From contig NZ_CP158299.1 of NCBI RefSeq assembly GCF_040256395.1, positions 712,001-776,000 on the forward strand: a stretch of DNA of 64,000 nt. Reading direction: 5' to 3'. Origin of the DNA: Deinococcus sonorensis KR-87. GTDB taxonomy: Bacteria; Deinococcota; Deinococci; Deinococcales; Deinococcaceae. A model generated the notes under the pieces. It saw only the letters and a list, made by a program, of their open reading frames with translations. It was not told the DNA's origin and did no database searches. The position numbers and the translations under genes were made by a program. Below, one piece after another: positions 12,028-21,871 of the stretch (the stretch's first letter is position 1; every line of letters begins with the position of its first letter).

Positions 12028-12641
12028 GCGTCTGGGAGCAGTCGGCGGCCGCGCTGCTGCGTCACACCGCCTCGGCCGAGCCGACCCCCGGCGGCGGCTC
12101 GGTGGCAGCCCTGACCGGCACGTTCGGGCTGGGGCTGGTGATCATGGGGCTGGAGCTGAGCGCCCGCCGCCCCGACGCGGACGCCGGGGTGGCGCCGCTG
12201 CTGGCCGAGACCCGCGCCCTGCTGACCCGGCTGGAAGCGCACCCGGACGCCGACGTGGCCGCATTCCAGGGTTACATCGCCGCACTGGACCGGCCAAAAG
12301 CCAGCGACGAGGAGAAGGCCCAGCGCCGAGAAGCCATCCGGCAGGCGGCGCGGCAGGCCACCGAGGCCCCGCTGTCCGCCGCCCGCGACCTGCTGGGCGC
12401 CCTGCGGCTGGCCGAACGGGCCGCGCCGCTGACGCACCGCACGGTGGTGTCGGACGTGGGGGCGGGCGCTCATCTGATCCACGGCGCGCTGCACGCCACC
12501 CTGCTGAACGTGGACATCAATCTGGGCAGCCTGCCGGAACCGGAGCGGGCCGCCGCACATCAGGAACGGGTGCAGCTGGCCGAGCAGGCCACCGGGCTGG
12601 GCCAGCAGGTCACGGCCGCCGTAGCGCGGCAACTGGCATAG
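12024..12641 (+). CDS. Cyclodeaminase/cyclohydrolase family protein
   Basis: A 205-residue helical protein of the FTCD_C family (formiminotetrahydrofolate cyclodeaminase, FchA, or methenyl-THF cyclohydrolase). The N-terminus [19 protein letters not shown] is the folate-binding signature, and [10 protein letters not shown] near residue 160 is also conserved. It would make or open 5,10-methenyl-THF. There is no fused or adjacent formiminotransferase, so the histidine-degradation role is uncertain. The start overlaps mgsA by four nt, and a 14-bp terminator hairpin follows the stop immediately. Confidence 0.85.
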   Translation: MSVWEQSAAALLRHTASAEPTPGGGSVAALTGTFGLGLVIMGLELSARRPDADAGVAPLLAETRALLTRLEAHPDADVAAFQGYIAALDRPKASDEEKAQRREAIRQAARQATEAPLSAARDLLGALRLAERAAPLTHRTVVSDVGAGAHLIHGALHATLLNVDINLGSLPEPERAAAHQERVQLAEQATGLGQQVTAAVARQLA

Positions 12642-12674
12642 CAGAAGGGGGCGCCCAGGTGGCGCCCCCTTCTG
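12642..12674. terminator. Bidirectional intrinsic terminator
   Basis: A perfect 14-bp inverted repeat (arms 12642-12655 and 12661-12674, loop CAGGT) lies between the convergent cyclodeaminase-family and MFS transporter genes. No long T-run follows, but placement and stability fit a shared terminator. Confidence 0.7.
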
Positions 12675-12684
12675 GTCCCGCGCT

Positions 12685-14166
12685 TCAGTCGTCGCTGGCC
12701 GCCACCAGTTGGCCACGGCCCTGCGCCGCAGCCTGCGGGCGCGGCGTCAGCAGCGCCAGCACCAGCGAAAGGGCGCTCACGACGGTCAGCAGCCAGAACG
12801 CCTCGCGCAGGCCGCTGATGAACGGCTGCAGGGTGGCGTCCGGCAGGTTGCTGGCCAGCCCCGAGAACACCTTCAGCATCACGTCTCTGGGCACCCGCGC
12901 CACCACCACGCTCAGCGTGAAGATGATCGCCACCACGCTCCCCACGCTCATCAGCAGGGTGCGCACGCCCGCCGCCACACCGCGCCGGTCCGGGGCCACG
13001 CTGCCCATAATCAGGGACGAGTTGGGCGAGTTGAACAGGCCGCTGCCCACACCCGCCACGAACATCAGCACGGCGATCAGCGGGTAGGCGGTGTGACTGC
13101 CCAGCAGGGTGGCGAAGCCCAGCATGCCGAGCGTGGTCAGCAGCAGTCCCAGCTGGATCAGGCGCCGGGGGTGCGCCCTGTCGGCCAGCCGGCCCGCGAT
13201 AGGTGAAGCGATCAGCAGCCCGATGGCCACCGGCCCCAGCATCACGCCGGCCAGCACCGCGTCGATGCCCTTGGCCCCCTGGAAGTAGAACACGAACAGG
13301 AAGGTCAGCGCGAAGCGCACGATGGCGTTCAGGAACACCTGGGCGTTGTTGAGGCTGAAGCTGGCGTCGCGGAACAGCCGCAGGTCCAGCATCGGGGCGC
13401 GCACCCGGCGCTCGATCAGCAGGAAGGCCGCCAGGAACACCACGCCAGTCAGGATGTACTTCGTCACGCCGGCCCAGCTCTGGATGCCGCCGATGCTCAG
13501 CCCGATCATCAACAGGGCAAAGCCCGCCGCGTAGGTCAGGTTGCCCCACACGTCCACCGGGTCGCGGGCGTCGCGCGGAGCGGTGTCCCGCAGCGTGACG
13601 AGCGCCCAGATGGTCCCGATGACGCCGATCGGCACGTTGAACCAGAACACCCACTGCCAGCCGAGCGAGGTGAGCCACCCGCCCACGATCGGCCCCAGGA
13701 TGCTGCCTACCGCGATCATCATCTGGTTGGTGCCGATGGCGAGCCCCAGCTGCGCCTTGGGAAAGGCGTCGGCCACGATGGCGCTGCTGTTGGCGGCCAT
13801 GAAGGCGCCGCCCACCCCCTGCACCGCCCGCAGCGCAATCAGCAGGTCCACGTTCTTGGTGAAGCCGGCCAGCAGCGAAGCCAGCGTGAAGACGCTGAAG
13901 CCCATCACGTACAGCCGCTTGCGCCCATACATGTCCGAGAGCCGGCCACCGTTCAGCACGAAAACTGTCTGGGTGACGTTGTAGGCCAGCAGAATCCAGA
14001 TCAGTGAGAGCAGCGTGGTGTGCAGGTCACGCAGCAGGGTCGGCAGCGCGATGATCAGGGTGCCGCTGTTCATGCTGGCCATCAGCGCGCCGACGCTGGT
14101 GACGCTCAGGGCCATCCATTTGTAGTGGGCCCCCAGGGGGGCGGGTTGTTCGCTGACCGTGCTCAT
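12685..14166 (-). CDS. MFS multidrug efflux transporter, DHA2 (EmrB/QacA) type
   Basis: A 493-residue membrane protein with about 14 predicted helices, the DHA2 count. The N-terminal WMALSVTSVGALMASMNSGT, the motif-A loop GRLSDMYGRKRLYVMGF (about residues 75-91) and the motif-C region AVGSILGPIVGG are typical of proton-driven drug exporters. Its ATG overlaps the stop of the upstream MarR-type regulator by four nt (ATGA), so pump and regulator are co-transcribed and probably autoregulated through the AT-rich dyads before the regulator gene. Confidence 0.92.
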   Translation of the reverse strand: MSTVSEQPAPLGAHYKWMALSVTSVGALMASMNSGTLIIALPTLLRDLHTTLLSLIWILLAYNVTQTVFVLNGGRLSDMYGRKRLYVMGFSVFTLASLLAGFTKNVDLLIALRAVQGVGGAFMAANSSAIVADAFPKAQLGLAIGTNQMMIAVGSILGPIVGGWLTSLGWQWVFWFNVPIGVIGTIWALVTLRDTAPRDARDPVDVWGNLTYAAGFALLMIGLSIGGIQSWAGVTKYILTGVVFLAAFLLIERRVRAPMLDLRLFRDASFSLNNAQVFLNAIVRFALTFLFVFYFQGAKGIDAVLAGVMLGPVAIGLLIASPIAGRLADRAHPRRLIQLGLLLTTLGMLGFATLLGSHTAYPLIAVLMFVAGVGSGLFNSPNSSLIMGSVAPDRRGVAAGVRTLLMSVGSVVAIIFTLSVVVARVPRDVMLKVFSGLASNLPDATLQPFISGLREAFWLLTVVSALSLVLALLTPRPQAAAQGRGQLVAASDD

Positions 14167-14627
14167 GACATCACCTGCTGGGGTTCGGAGGCTTCAGCAT
14201 TCAGGGCCTGATCCAGGCGGCCGAGCGCGTGGTTCAGGGCGTCCAGTTCCTGGGGGTTCAGCGCACGGAACAGCTGCTGGACCAGCTGCCTCAGGTCCGG
14301 CACCACCTGCTCGGCACGGGCGCGGCCCTCCTGGGTCAGGCTCAGGTACACGCAGCGGCGGTCCTGATCGTCGCGCTGACGCTGCAACAGGCCCGCCGCC
14401 TCCAGGCGGTCAATCGGGCCAGTCAGATTGGCCGGGGTCACGCCCATCTGGGCGCTGATCGCCTGGGCCGTGAGCGGTCCCTGCTCCAGCAACAGCCGCA
14501 GCACGCTGTACTGCGGCCGGGTCAGCTCAAAGTCGGCCATGCGGCCCTGGATGCGCCGCGACATCAAGCTCTGCACCCGGTCGAGGGTGATCCAGGCCTG
14601 CACCTGTGGAGGACGAGTGAGATCCAT
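14163..14627 (-). CDS. MarR family transcriptional regulator
   Basis: A 154-residue winged-helix regulator. The DNA-binding segment runs through TRPQYSVLRLLLEQGPLTAQ and ANLTGPIDRLEAAGLLQRQ, followed by the wing DDQDRRCVYLSLTQEG, the standard MarR pattern. It precedes and overlaps the MFS pump gene. Two AT-rich palindromic elements just upstream (14628-14660) stand out from the GC-rich background and are plausible autoregulatory operators. The ligand is likely a phenolic compound or drug exported by the pump; that is inference. Confidence 0.93.
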   Translation of the reverse strand: MDLTRPPQVQAWITLDRVQSLMSRRIQGRMADFELTRPQYSVLRLLLEQGPLTAQAISAQMGVTPANLTGPIDRLEAAGLLQRQRDDQDRRCVYLSLTQEGRARAEQVVPDLRQLVQQLFRALNPQELDALNHALGRLDQALNAEASEPQQVMS

Positions 14628-14660
14628 ATACAGTCAGGGACTATATCATATAAGCCTATA
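14628..14660 (-). promoter_or_regulatory. Candidate MarR operator / promoter region
   Basis: An unusually AT-rich segment directly before the MarR start. The minus strand contains ATATAGGCTTATAT and, overlapping the start region, ATATAGTC with an inverted GACTGTATAT three nt later. Such short imperfect palindromes are the size bound by MarR dimers. A -10-like TATAGT lies inside. Confidence 0.5.
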
Positions 14661-14701
14661 TCAATCAAGCAGCAGGAATGCCGAAGGCACCGCCCCTTGG
14701 T

Positions 14702-15343
14702 TCAGCGGGGTCGCTTGATGGTCTCGATGCGCGCGTCGTCGCTCAGCACCGAGGTGTACAGCTGCCACAGCGCCAGCGCCTGGGCCGGGTCCGTGACCAG
14801 ATTGGCGTACCGGAAGTACGCGGCCCCGCCCTCCGGCAGCTGGAAGGTGGGCGTCCCGAAGACCCCCAGTGCGGCGCTGTCCTGCAGGTCCTGGCGCAGC
14901 GCGGCCCGCAGTCCGGCGTCATCCTGCAGGTCCTGCTGGAAGGTCGGCAGTTCCAGGCCCGCCGCCTCGGCCACCTGCTGCAGCACGTCCGGCCGGTGCA
15001 ACTCGGCCTTCTGCTGGTGCCGCGCCCGCAGCAACGCCAGCGCAAAGCGCCAGCCGGCCTCCTCCCCCTGACGCATGGCCGCCTGCGCCGCCAGGAAGGC
15101 CGCCAGGCTCCCCTGCTGCGCCTCGCTGCCACCCTCAGCCGCCTGATCGGTCAGCCACCACTGCGGCGCCTTGCGGTCCGGGTTCTCCGGATGATTGCCC
15201 TGCACCAGCGAGAAGTGGCGCAGCTCAAAGTGCAGGCCGTGTTCGCGCCGCAGCACGTCGGCCAGTTCCACGCCGCGCCAGGCATAGGGGCACAGGAAAT
15301 CGAAGTACAGCTGAATCGCCCGGGACTCTGAAGTGGAGGTCAT
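14702..15343 (-). CDS. DsbA family protein (FrnE/HCCA-isomerase-like)
   Basis: A 213-residue thioredoxin-fold protein with the all-alpha insertion of the DsbA/FrnE/2-hydroxychromene-2-carboxylate isomerase group. The N-terminal IQLYFDFLCPYAWRG has a single Cys (C18) where dithiol oxidoreductases have CxxC, and GVFGTPTFQL near residue 163 is the cis-Pro loop. The lone Cys suggests a mono-thiol or glutathione-linked activity rather than classical disulfide formation. There is no signal peptide. A TACCGT hexamer six nt before ATG gives a leaderless layout. Confidence 0.82.
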   Translation of the reverse strand: MTSTSESRAIQLYFDFLCPYAWRGVELADVLRREHGLHFELRHFSLVQGNHPENPDRKAPQWWLTDQAAEGGSEAQQGSLAAFLAAQAAMRQGEEAGWRFALALLRARHQQKAELHRPDVLQQVAEAAGLELPTFQQDLQDDAGLRAALRQDLQDSAALGVFGTPTFQLPEGGAAYFRYANLVTDPAQALALWQLYTSVLSDDARIETIKRPR

Positions 15344-15434
15344 GGCCGGACGGTAGCACTCCTCCGGGCGGCAGACCGCAGTTCCGTCCGCTCAGCCAAG
15401 GGCAGCTTAAGACCGGCGCTGGCCCGGTACAGCA

Positions 15435-15465
15435 GTGCGCCCCGGACCGAACGGCCGGGGCGCAC
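15435..15465 (-). terminator. rplS terminator hairpin
   Basis: Inverted repeat with 11-bp arms (15435-15445 and 15455-15465) and a 9-nt loop, 15 nt beyond the rplS stop. It is GC-rich and has no T-tract. Confidence 0.55.
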
Positions 15466-15479
15466 CTGCCAGGGCGGGT

Positions 15480-15950
15480 TTACTCGCTCTGGGTGTCGCT
15501 GCTCTCGGCGGCGGGGGCCGCCTGGGCGGCCTGGGCCGCCGCGTCGTCGCGCTGACGCTGGGCGCGCGCGGCGTCCTTCATCACGCGGCCACGGTCGCTC
15601 TTGATGCGGGCGGCCTTGCCGCGCAGCTCGCGCAGGTAGTACAGCTTGGCGCGGCGCACACGGCCACGCTCCAGCACCGTCACCTTGGCGACCAGCGGGC
15701 TGTGGTACGGGAACACGCGCTCCACACCCTCACCGAAGGAAATCTTGCGGACGGTGAAGCTCTTGCGGCTGCCCGACCCGTTGATGGCGATCACGACGCC
15801 CTCGAAGGCCTGGTTGCGGGTCCGGGTCCCTTCGACCACCTTGGTCTCGACGCGCACGGTATCGCCCGGCTGGAAGTCCGGCAGGTCGCCCTTGAGGTGC
15901 GGCTGCTCGATGCTGCGCAGAATGGCACCGGTGTTGATCTTCATGGTCAT
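15480..15950 (-). CDS. rplS: 50S ribosomal protein L19
   Basis: A 156-residue protein. [36 protein letters not shown] and [20 protein letters not shown] are the L19 core, which sits at the 30S-50S interface. It is longer than the usual 115 residues because of an Ala/Gln/Ser-rich C-terminal tail, as in other Deinococcus L19 proteins. The start MTMKIN has GGGAG about six nt upstream. It is monocistronic here rather than with rpsP-rimM-trmD, and is preceded by a leader of about 95 nt from a consensus-like promoter. Confidence 0.97.
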   Translation of the reverse strand: MTMKINTGAILRSIEQPHLKGDLPDFQPGDTVRVETKVVEGTRTRNQAFEGVVIAINGSGSRKSFTVRKISFGEGVERVFPYHSPLVAKVTVLERGRVRRAKLYYLRELRGKAARIKSDRGRVMKDAARAQRQRDDAAAQAAQAAPAAESSDTQSE

Positions 15951-16051
15951 AGTGAACTCCCTGGCTGGCGGACTGCCCCACCTCTCACGTCTGTAAGCAG
16001 AGGCATTCTCAGCACATGTTCTGCGCCCGGATTCACCGGGGCAACTCTGGG

Positions 16052-16080
16052 AGTATACAGGGCGTGGGCAGGCAGCTCAA
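16052..16080 (-). promoter_or_regulatory. rplS promoter (TTGAGC-17-TATACT)
   Basis: On the minus strand TTGAGC and TATACT are separated by exactly 17 nt, a near-consensus housekeeping promoter. It overlaps the 3' end of the upstream gene and leaves a leader of roughly 95 nt before rplS, room for L19-type autoregulation. Confidence 0.65.
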
Positions 16081-16742
16081 GTGCGCCGGCAGACGGCGCT
16101 CAGCACCTGCGGCTGCAGCCACTCCACCACCTGAAACAAGGCGTCGTCGTGGGCGGGGCTGGTCCAGGCGGGCGACTGCACCAGCAGCAGCGCCTCCACT
16201 TGCGCCGGCTCCGGCAGCTGATCGCCGCGCTCCAGCGTGAGGCGGGACCACAGCTCTGGCAAAAGAAGCGGCTCCAGTTCCGCGCGGGTACGCTCCAGGT
16301 CGTACCCTTCCGCCACCCTCAGCGTCTGGTGCCACGCGGGGTACCGGACGGTGTAGTGCCGGATGAGCCCGGTCTCCAGGCCTAGCCCGGCCCAGTTGCC
16401 GGGCCGCCACCGCTGGGCATCACCCCGGCGGTTCACGAGGTCGTGGTGGCTGTCTATGTTCAGCACGTCGCGCCCAGGAAATCGCTCCAGCCACGTCTGG
16501 GCATGAGCATGGCTCCAGGCCAGGAAAGCGGGCACGCCCGCATAGCGCCGCAGCCGCTCCCAGCCGGGGTACAGCGGATAGTCCGGGCCGAGCGCGGTCC
16601 ACTCCTGCCCGCCGCGCTTCCGGACCCGCTCTCTCCAGGCCTCCAGCCGGTCATACTCCCGGTCCGCCGTACCCCAGATCGGGGCGTCGAAGACATGCTC
16701 GGCCGGACCGCTGTACGCGTCCCAGTCGATGCTGAGCAGCAT
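16077..16742 (-). CDS. Uncharacterised protein, possible arginase-fold (DAHHD-like) family
   Basis: A 221-residue soluble protein that I cannot assign firmly. The N-terminus LLSIDWDAYSG and the central LNIDSHHDLVNR, followed by GNWAGLGLETG and VRYPAW, resemble a group of small proteins with a metal-binding DxHHD core related to arginase or UPF0489 folds. The start at 16742 was chosen because it lies two nt after the stop of the preceding secreted-protein gene; the open frame before it is inside that gene. Co-transcription is likely. Function is unknown. Confidence 0.6.
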   Translation of the reverse strand: MLLSIDWDAYSGPAEHVFDAPIWGTADREYDRLEAWRERVRKRGGQEWTALGPDYPLYPGWERLRRYAGVPAFLAWSHAHAQTWLERFPGRDVLNIDSHHDLVNRRGDAQRWRPGNWAGLGLETGLIRHYTVRYPAWHQTLRVAEGYDLERTRAELEPLLLPELWSRLTLERGDQLPEPAQVEALLLVQSPAWTSPAHDDALFQVVEWLQPQVLSAVCRRT

Positions 16743-16744
16743 GC

Positions 16745-17878
16745 TCAGCGGTACACGTCGCGGAAGGCCGGGTGGGCGGTGTTGGCCAGCGGACGCAGGC
16801 GCGCATACGGCAACGTGACCGTCTCGGCACAGGCCAGGATCACGTGCGGCAGGAAGCCGGGCCACACGGCCAGCCCCTGACGCGTCAGGTACAGCTGAAA
16901 ACTGGCGTACTCACTGCTGCGCCCGTCCTCACTGCCCAGCGCCTCCCGGCACTCGGCGTCGTCTGGGCCCTGCGGATAAGCGGCCAGGTACATAGCCTGC
17001 ACCCGCGCTGGCGTCAGCCCCGGCCACAGGCTGGCCGGCTTCCCGGTCAGCGTCATCTCCTGTCCGGTGCGGGCGTCCAGCGTGACGCCGGCGGTGTAGG
17101 CGTCGGGGTGCGCCCCGCCACAGTAGTAGTCCACGTCCTCATGCAGCGAGATCAGGTGGGCGCTCTGCCACGACAGGGTGCCGCCGCCGCTGTAGTCGCC
17201 GCCCAGCTCCCGGTTGCCGCCCCGGCACTCCAGCGCGTCGGCGGCCAGCGCCAGCTGCCGGTCCTGCAGCGCCAGGTTCAGTGCTGTGGTGCCGCCCACC
17301 ACACGCGGATATGTCACGCCGCTGAGGGGCTCCTGCACGCCCCCCTTCACCGAAATCCAGCGGCGGTTGAGCTTCAGGAAGGTGTAGGGGTCGCTGGACC
17401 GCAGCTTCAGCAGGCCCGGCGACGCCGGCAGCTGCAGCGGCTGGGCCGCCACGTTGATCCGCTGAAGCCGCGCCGGCAGCTGCTTTTTCCCATCCGGCGT
17501 GCGCCACTGACCGCTCAGGCCCGTGCCGGAGGCATTCAGGATCAGGCAGCCGCTCGGCTTCGGATCCGGGTAGGTTTCGACCGCCTCGGCCAGCACCAGC
17601 GTGTAGTTGGCGGTGCGGTCGGCGGCCCGGCCACGCACGAGCGGCAGATCCAGGCCGTAGCGGTCGTAGCTGTAGCGGTCCGGCGTGTCGCCGGTGGCCG
17701 CCGGGCCGCCCAGCTCCAGCGTGACGGCCTGCGTGCCCAGGGTCCCCCGGTACACGCCCGCCGACACACCCGTGGGGAGCGCGGACGCCGCCGCTGCAGA
17801 ACAGGCCTGCAGCGGCGTGGGAGCGGCATGAGCAGCGGCCGGAACGGTCAGGGCAGCGAGCAGGGCCAGAAGGCGCAT
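16745..17878 (-). CDS. Secreted DUF3298/RsiV-like protein
   Basis: A 377-residue exported protein with a clear signal peptide (MRLLALLAALTVPAAAHA). The C-terminal half contains LISLHEDVDYYCGGAHPDAY and GVTLDARTGQEMTLTG, the pattern of the DUF3298 domain found in RsiV and the deacetylase PdaC, which binds cell-wall material. The N-terminal half has no recognised domain. Several Cys residues (in LQACSAAA, LECRGG, YYCGG, AECREA) may form disulfides after export. A TACACT hexamer six nt before ATG gives a leaderless promoter for a two-gene unit. Confidence 0.65.
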   Translation of the reverse strand: MRLLALLAALTVPAAAHAAPTPLQACSAAAASALPTGVSAGVYRGTLGTQAVTLELGGPAATGDTPDRYSYDRYGLDLPLVRGRAADRTANYTLVLAEAVETYPDPKPSGCLILNASGTGLSGQWRTPDGKKQLPARLQRINVAAQPLQLPASPGLLKLRSSDPYTFLKLNRRWISVKGGVQEPLSGVTYPRVVGGTTALNLALQDRQLALAADALECRGGNRELGGDYSGGGTLSWQSAHLISLHEDVDYYCGGAHPDAYTAGVTLDARTGQEMTLTGKPASLWPGLTPARVQAMYLAAYPQGPDDAECREALGSEDGRSSEYASFQLYLTRQGLAVWPGFLPHVILACAETVTLPYARLRPLANTAHPAFRDVYR

Positions 17879-17911
17879 ACCCAGAGTGTAAAGCGCGCCC
17901 TCCCCTGCCGT

Positions 17912-19357
<1,446 letters not shown>

Positions 19358-19537
19358 GTGCTCTCCCCGGCCACTGAAGCTGGCCTGCGCCGCCGCGCCC
19401 GCTGTGCTGGGGGGCTGCATTCAACTGGAGAGTGTACTGCCTGAAGCGGGCATGAAGGGTGAAGCGGAGCAGGGTTGCGGCGCAGGCCTCTGGCCGCATG
19501 GTTCCCTGTGTCCTTTCCCCGGCTCCCCTCCACGCTC

Positions 19538-19543
19538 TACACT
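19538..19543 (+). promoter_or_regulatory. -10 element (TACACT) of the que operon
   Basis: TACACT lies about 70 nt upstream of queF. A transcript starting near 19550 would carry a short structured leader. Confidence 0.5.
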
Positions 19544-19551
19544 CCTGGGCG

Positions 19552-19597
19552 GGCCGATCTGTCTTATCGGCCTGAGGGCGGCGGACCGCCGCGCCTC
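19552..19597 (+). promoter_or_regulatory. Structured 5' leader of queF (two hairpins)
   Basis: A perfect 7-bp hairpin (19552-19558 with 19566-19572) at the predicted 5' end is followed by a second GC-rich hairpin, then GAGGAGG and the ATG. It lacks the A-rich tail of preQ1-I riboswitches, so ligand sensing is not supported by sequence alone. Confidence 0.35.
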
Positions 19598-19612
19598 TGA
19601 GGAGGACCACCC

Positions 19613-20065
19613 ATGACCATTCAGGACAAGCCGCAGCAGCGCGGCTTTGACCGCCGCTATGACGTGCAGGGCCTTGACGCCATCGACGTGGCGGTGCTGG
19701 ACACCTTTCCGCACGTGCGCGAGGACGACCCCGTCCGTTACCCCGGCGAGCCGATGGAGATCGTGATCTCCACTGACGAGTTCTCGCCGGTGTGCCCCTG
19801 GAGCGGCCTGCCGGACTTCGGTCGGCTGGAGATCCGCTACCTGCCACGCGACAAGTGCGTGGAGCTCAAGAGCCTCAAGTACTACCTGACCAGCTACCGG
19901 TTCGTGGGCATCTACCACGAGCACGCCACCCGACGGGTGCTGGGCGACCTGGTGACGCTGCTGGACCCGCTGTCCATGACCATCACCGCCGACTACGGCA
20001 TGCGCGGCGGCATCAACACCGTCTGTACCGCCCGCTACGCCGCGCCGGACCAGAAGCAGGGCTGA
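19613..20065 (+). CDS. queF: NADPH-dependent 7-cyano-7-deazaguanine reductase
   Basis: A 150-residue T-fold enzyme of the short (unimodular) type. It reduces the nitrile of preQ0 to preQ1, a precursor of queuosine. The catalytic Cys61 is in DEFSPVCPWSGLPDFG, with Asp68 as proton donor. The QueF signature CVELKSLKYYLTSYRFVGIY follows, with the Glu that binds substrate. GAGGAGG eight nt before ATG is a strong ribosome binding site. It is the first gene of queF-queD-queE-queC, which covers GTP-derived CPH4 to preQ1 except FolE. Confidence 0.96.
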   Translation: MTIQDKPQQRGFDRRYDVQGLDAIDVAVLDTFPHVREDDPVRYPGEPMEIVISTDEFSPVCPWSGLPDFGRLEIRYLPRDKCVELKSLKYYLTSYRFVGIYHEHATRRVLGDLVTLLDPLSMTITADYGMRGGINTVCTARYAAPDQKQG

Positions 20066-20068
20066 GCC

Positions 20069-20479
20069 GTGCCCTGGACGCTGAGCACCGAGTTCACCTT
20101 CGACTCGGCGCATACCATCACCGGCTACGACGGCCCCTGCGGTCGGCTGCACGGCCATACCTACCGGGTGCGGCTGCAGCTGACCAGCGAGCGGCTGCGG
20201 CCCAGCGCCCATGTGCGGCGCAGCATCATGGTCGCGGACTTCAAGACGCTCAAGTGGGCCAAGAAGGACGTGACCCAGGGCGGCCTGGACCACGCCTACC
20301 TCAACGACCTCCCCGACCTGGGCGACGACACCACCGCCGAGGTGATCGCCGCCTACCTGCACCGTGAGACGCTGCGCCGGGTGAAGGAGACGCTGGACGA
20401 GGGCGACGACGGGGCGGACCTGCGGCTGCGGGTGAGCCTGTGGGAAACGCCCGACAGCTGCTGCGAGTACTGGGAATGA
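20069..20479 (+). CDS. queD: 6-carboxytetrahydropterin synthase
   Basis: A 136-residue T-fold enzyme that makes 6-carboxy-5,6,7,8-tetrahydropterin from dihydroneopterin triphosphate. Zinc ligands are H15 (FDSAHT) and H28/H30 (RLHGHTY), and C24 in GPCGRLHG is the likely catalytic Cys. The start is GTG, three nt after the queF stop. The C-terminal SLWETPDSCCEYWE supplies the substrate-anchoring Glu. It overlaps queE by four nt. Confidence 0.95.
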   Translation: MPWTLSTEFTFDSAHTITGYDGPCGRLHGHTYRVRLQLTSERLRPSAHVRRSIMVADFKTLKWAKKDVTQGGLDHAYLNDLPDLGDDTTAEVIAAYLHRETLRRVKETLDEGDDGADLRLRVSLWETPDSCCEYWE

Positions 20480-21168
20480 AGTACCCGGTCTACGAGCGCT
20501 TCTACACCTGGCAGGGCGAGGGGGTGCACCTGGGCCGCGCCGCCTACTTCATCCGGCTGTACGGCTGCCCGCAGGCCTGCCCGTGGTGCGACAGCGCCGG
20601 GACGTGGCATCCGGAGTACCGCCCGGCGGGCGTGACCCTGATGAGCGCCCAGGACCTCGCGGACCGGGTGGCCCAGGAGAGCCCGGCGGGGGCCTTCGTG
20701 GTGATCACCGGGGGCGAGCCCATCCTGTTTGACCTGGCCCCGCTGGTGAACCTGCTGCACACCCTGGGCCGCCGGGTCCACATCGAGACCAGCGGCATCG
20801 CGCCGCTGCGGGGCGCTCTGGACTGGGTGACGCTCAGCCCCAAGCCGTTCGGCACGTGGCCCACCCCGGACGTGGTGGCCCGCGCCGACGAGGTCAAGAT
20901 CATCGTGCAGGTGCCGCAGGACATTCAGGCCGGGCTGGACACGCTGAAGGGCCTGCGCGACGACGCCGTGATCTGGCTGCATCCGGAGTGGAGCAAAGCC
21001 CGGGACCGGGACATGGCCGTGCTGAACGCCATCACCGACGCGGTGAAGGCCAATCCGCGTCTGCGGGCCGGCTACCAGATGCACAAGCTCTACCGCGCCG
21101 ACGAGCTGGACCTGCACAGCGACAAACGCCTGATCCCGCTGGGCGGGAACACCGAACTGGGGTACTGA
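20476..21168 (+). CDS. queE: 7-carboxy-7-deazaguanine synthase
   Basis: A 230-residue radical-SAM enzyme that contracts the ring of carboxytetrahydropterin to 7-carboxy-7-deazaguanine. The cluster motif is CX3CX2C in YGCPQACPWCDSAG, and FVVITGGEP is the SAM-binding GGE motif. RFYTWQGEGVHLGR at the N-terminus is the substrate loop. The ATG at 20476 overlaps the queD stop (ATGA), which decides it over an in-frame start 12 codons earlier. Confidence 0.95.
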   Translation: MKYPVYERFYTWQGEGVHLGRAAYFIRLYGCPQACPWCDSAGTWHPEYRPAGVTLMSAQDLADRVAQESPAGAFVVITGGEPILFDLAPLVNLLHTLGRRVHIETSGIAPLRGALDWVTLSPKPFGTWPTPDVVARADEVKIIVQVPQDIQAGLDTLKGLRDDAVIWLHPEWSKARDRDMAVLNAITDAVKANPRLRAGYQMHKLYRADELDLHSDKRLIPLGGNTELGY

Positions 21169-21864
21169 ATGACACCTTCCAACCGCGCCGTGGTGCTGCT
21201 CTCCGGCGGCCTGGATTCCAGCACCGTGCTTGCCCTGGCCCAGGAGGCCGGCGACCACTGCACCGCCCTCTCGTTCCGCTACGGCCAGCGCCACACCATC
21301 GAACTGGAACGCGCCAGCCGCATCGCCCGGCACTTCGGGGCCGACCACCGCGTCATCGACATCAACATCGGCAGCTTCGGCGGCAGCGCCCTGACCGACG
21401 AGGCGATGGACGTGCCCACCGACGGCACCGCTGACGGGGTGATTCCGTCCACCTATGTGCCAGGGCGCAACACCGTCTTCATTGCGGTGGGGCTCAGCCT
21501 GGCCGAAGCCATTGGCGCCGAGCGGCTGTATCTGGGCATCAACGCGGTGGACTACAGCGGCTACCCCGACTGCCGGCCCGAGTACCTGGAGGCCTACCAG
21601 CGCCTCGCGGACCTGTCCAGCAAGGCCGGGCTGGAGGGCCGGGGCGCGAAACTGACAGCGCCGCTGATCCTGCTCAGCAAGCCCGACATCGTGCGCGAAG
21701 CGCTGCGGCTGGGCGTACCGGTGCAGGAGACCTGGAGCTGCTACCAGGGCGGCGACGAGCCGTGTGGGGTCTGCGACAGCTGCCGCATCCGGGACGCCGC
21801 CCTGATCGAGGCGGGCCACCCGGAACTCGCCACCCCGGTGGGCCGCACGTTAGCCGGACGCTAG
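21169..21864 (+). CDS. queC: 7-cyano-7-deazaguanine synthase
   Basis: A 231-residue ATP-dependent enzyme that converts 7-carboxy-7-deazaguanine and ammonia to preQ0. The PP-loop [16 protein letters not shown] is at residues 8-23, [14 protein letters not shown] in the middle, and the C-terminal zinc site has Cys ligands in [19 protein letters not shown]. The start follows the queE stop with no spacer. It is the last gene of the operon; the next gene is convergent and seven nt away, with no obvious hairpin between. Confidence 0.96.
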   Translation: MTPSNRAVVLLSGGLDSSTVLALAQEAGDHCTALSFRYGQRHTIELERASRIARHFGADHRVIDINIGSFGGSALTDEAMDVPTDGTADGVIPSTYVPGRNTVFIAVGLSLAEAIGAERLYLGINAVDYSGYPDCRPEYLEAYQRLADLSSKAGLEGRGAKLTAPLILLSKPDIVREALRLGVPVQETWSCYQGGDEPCGVCDSCRIRDAALIEAGHPELATPVGRTLAGR

Positions 21865-21871
21865 AGACCGG

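Noticed and set aside
19552..19612. preQ1 riboswitch before queF
   Set aside because: There is a 5' hairpin but no A-rich tail able to pair into the loop, and no resemblance to class II or III layouts that I can see. Kept only as a structured leader.
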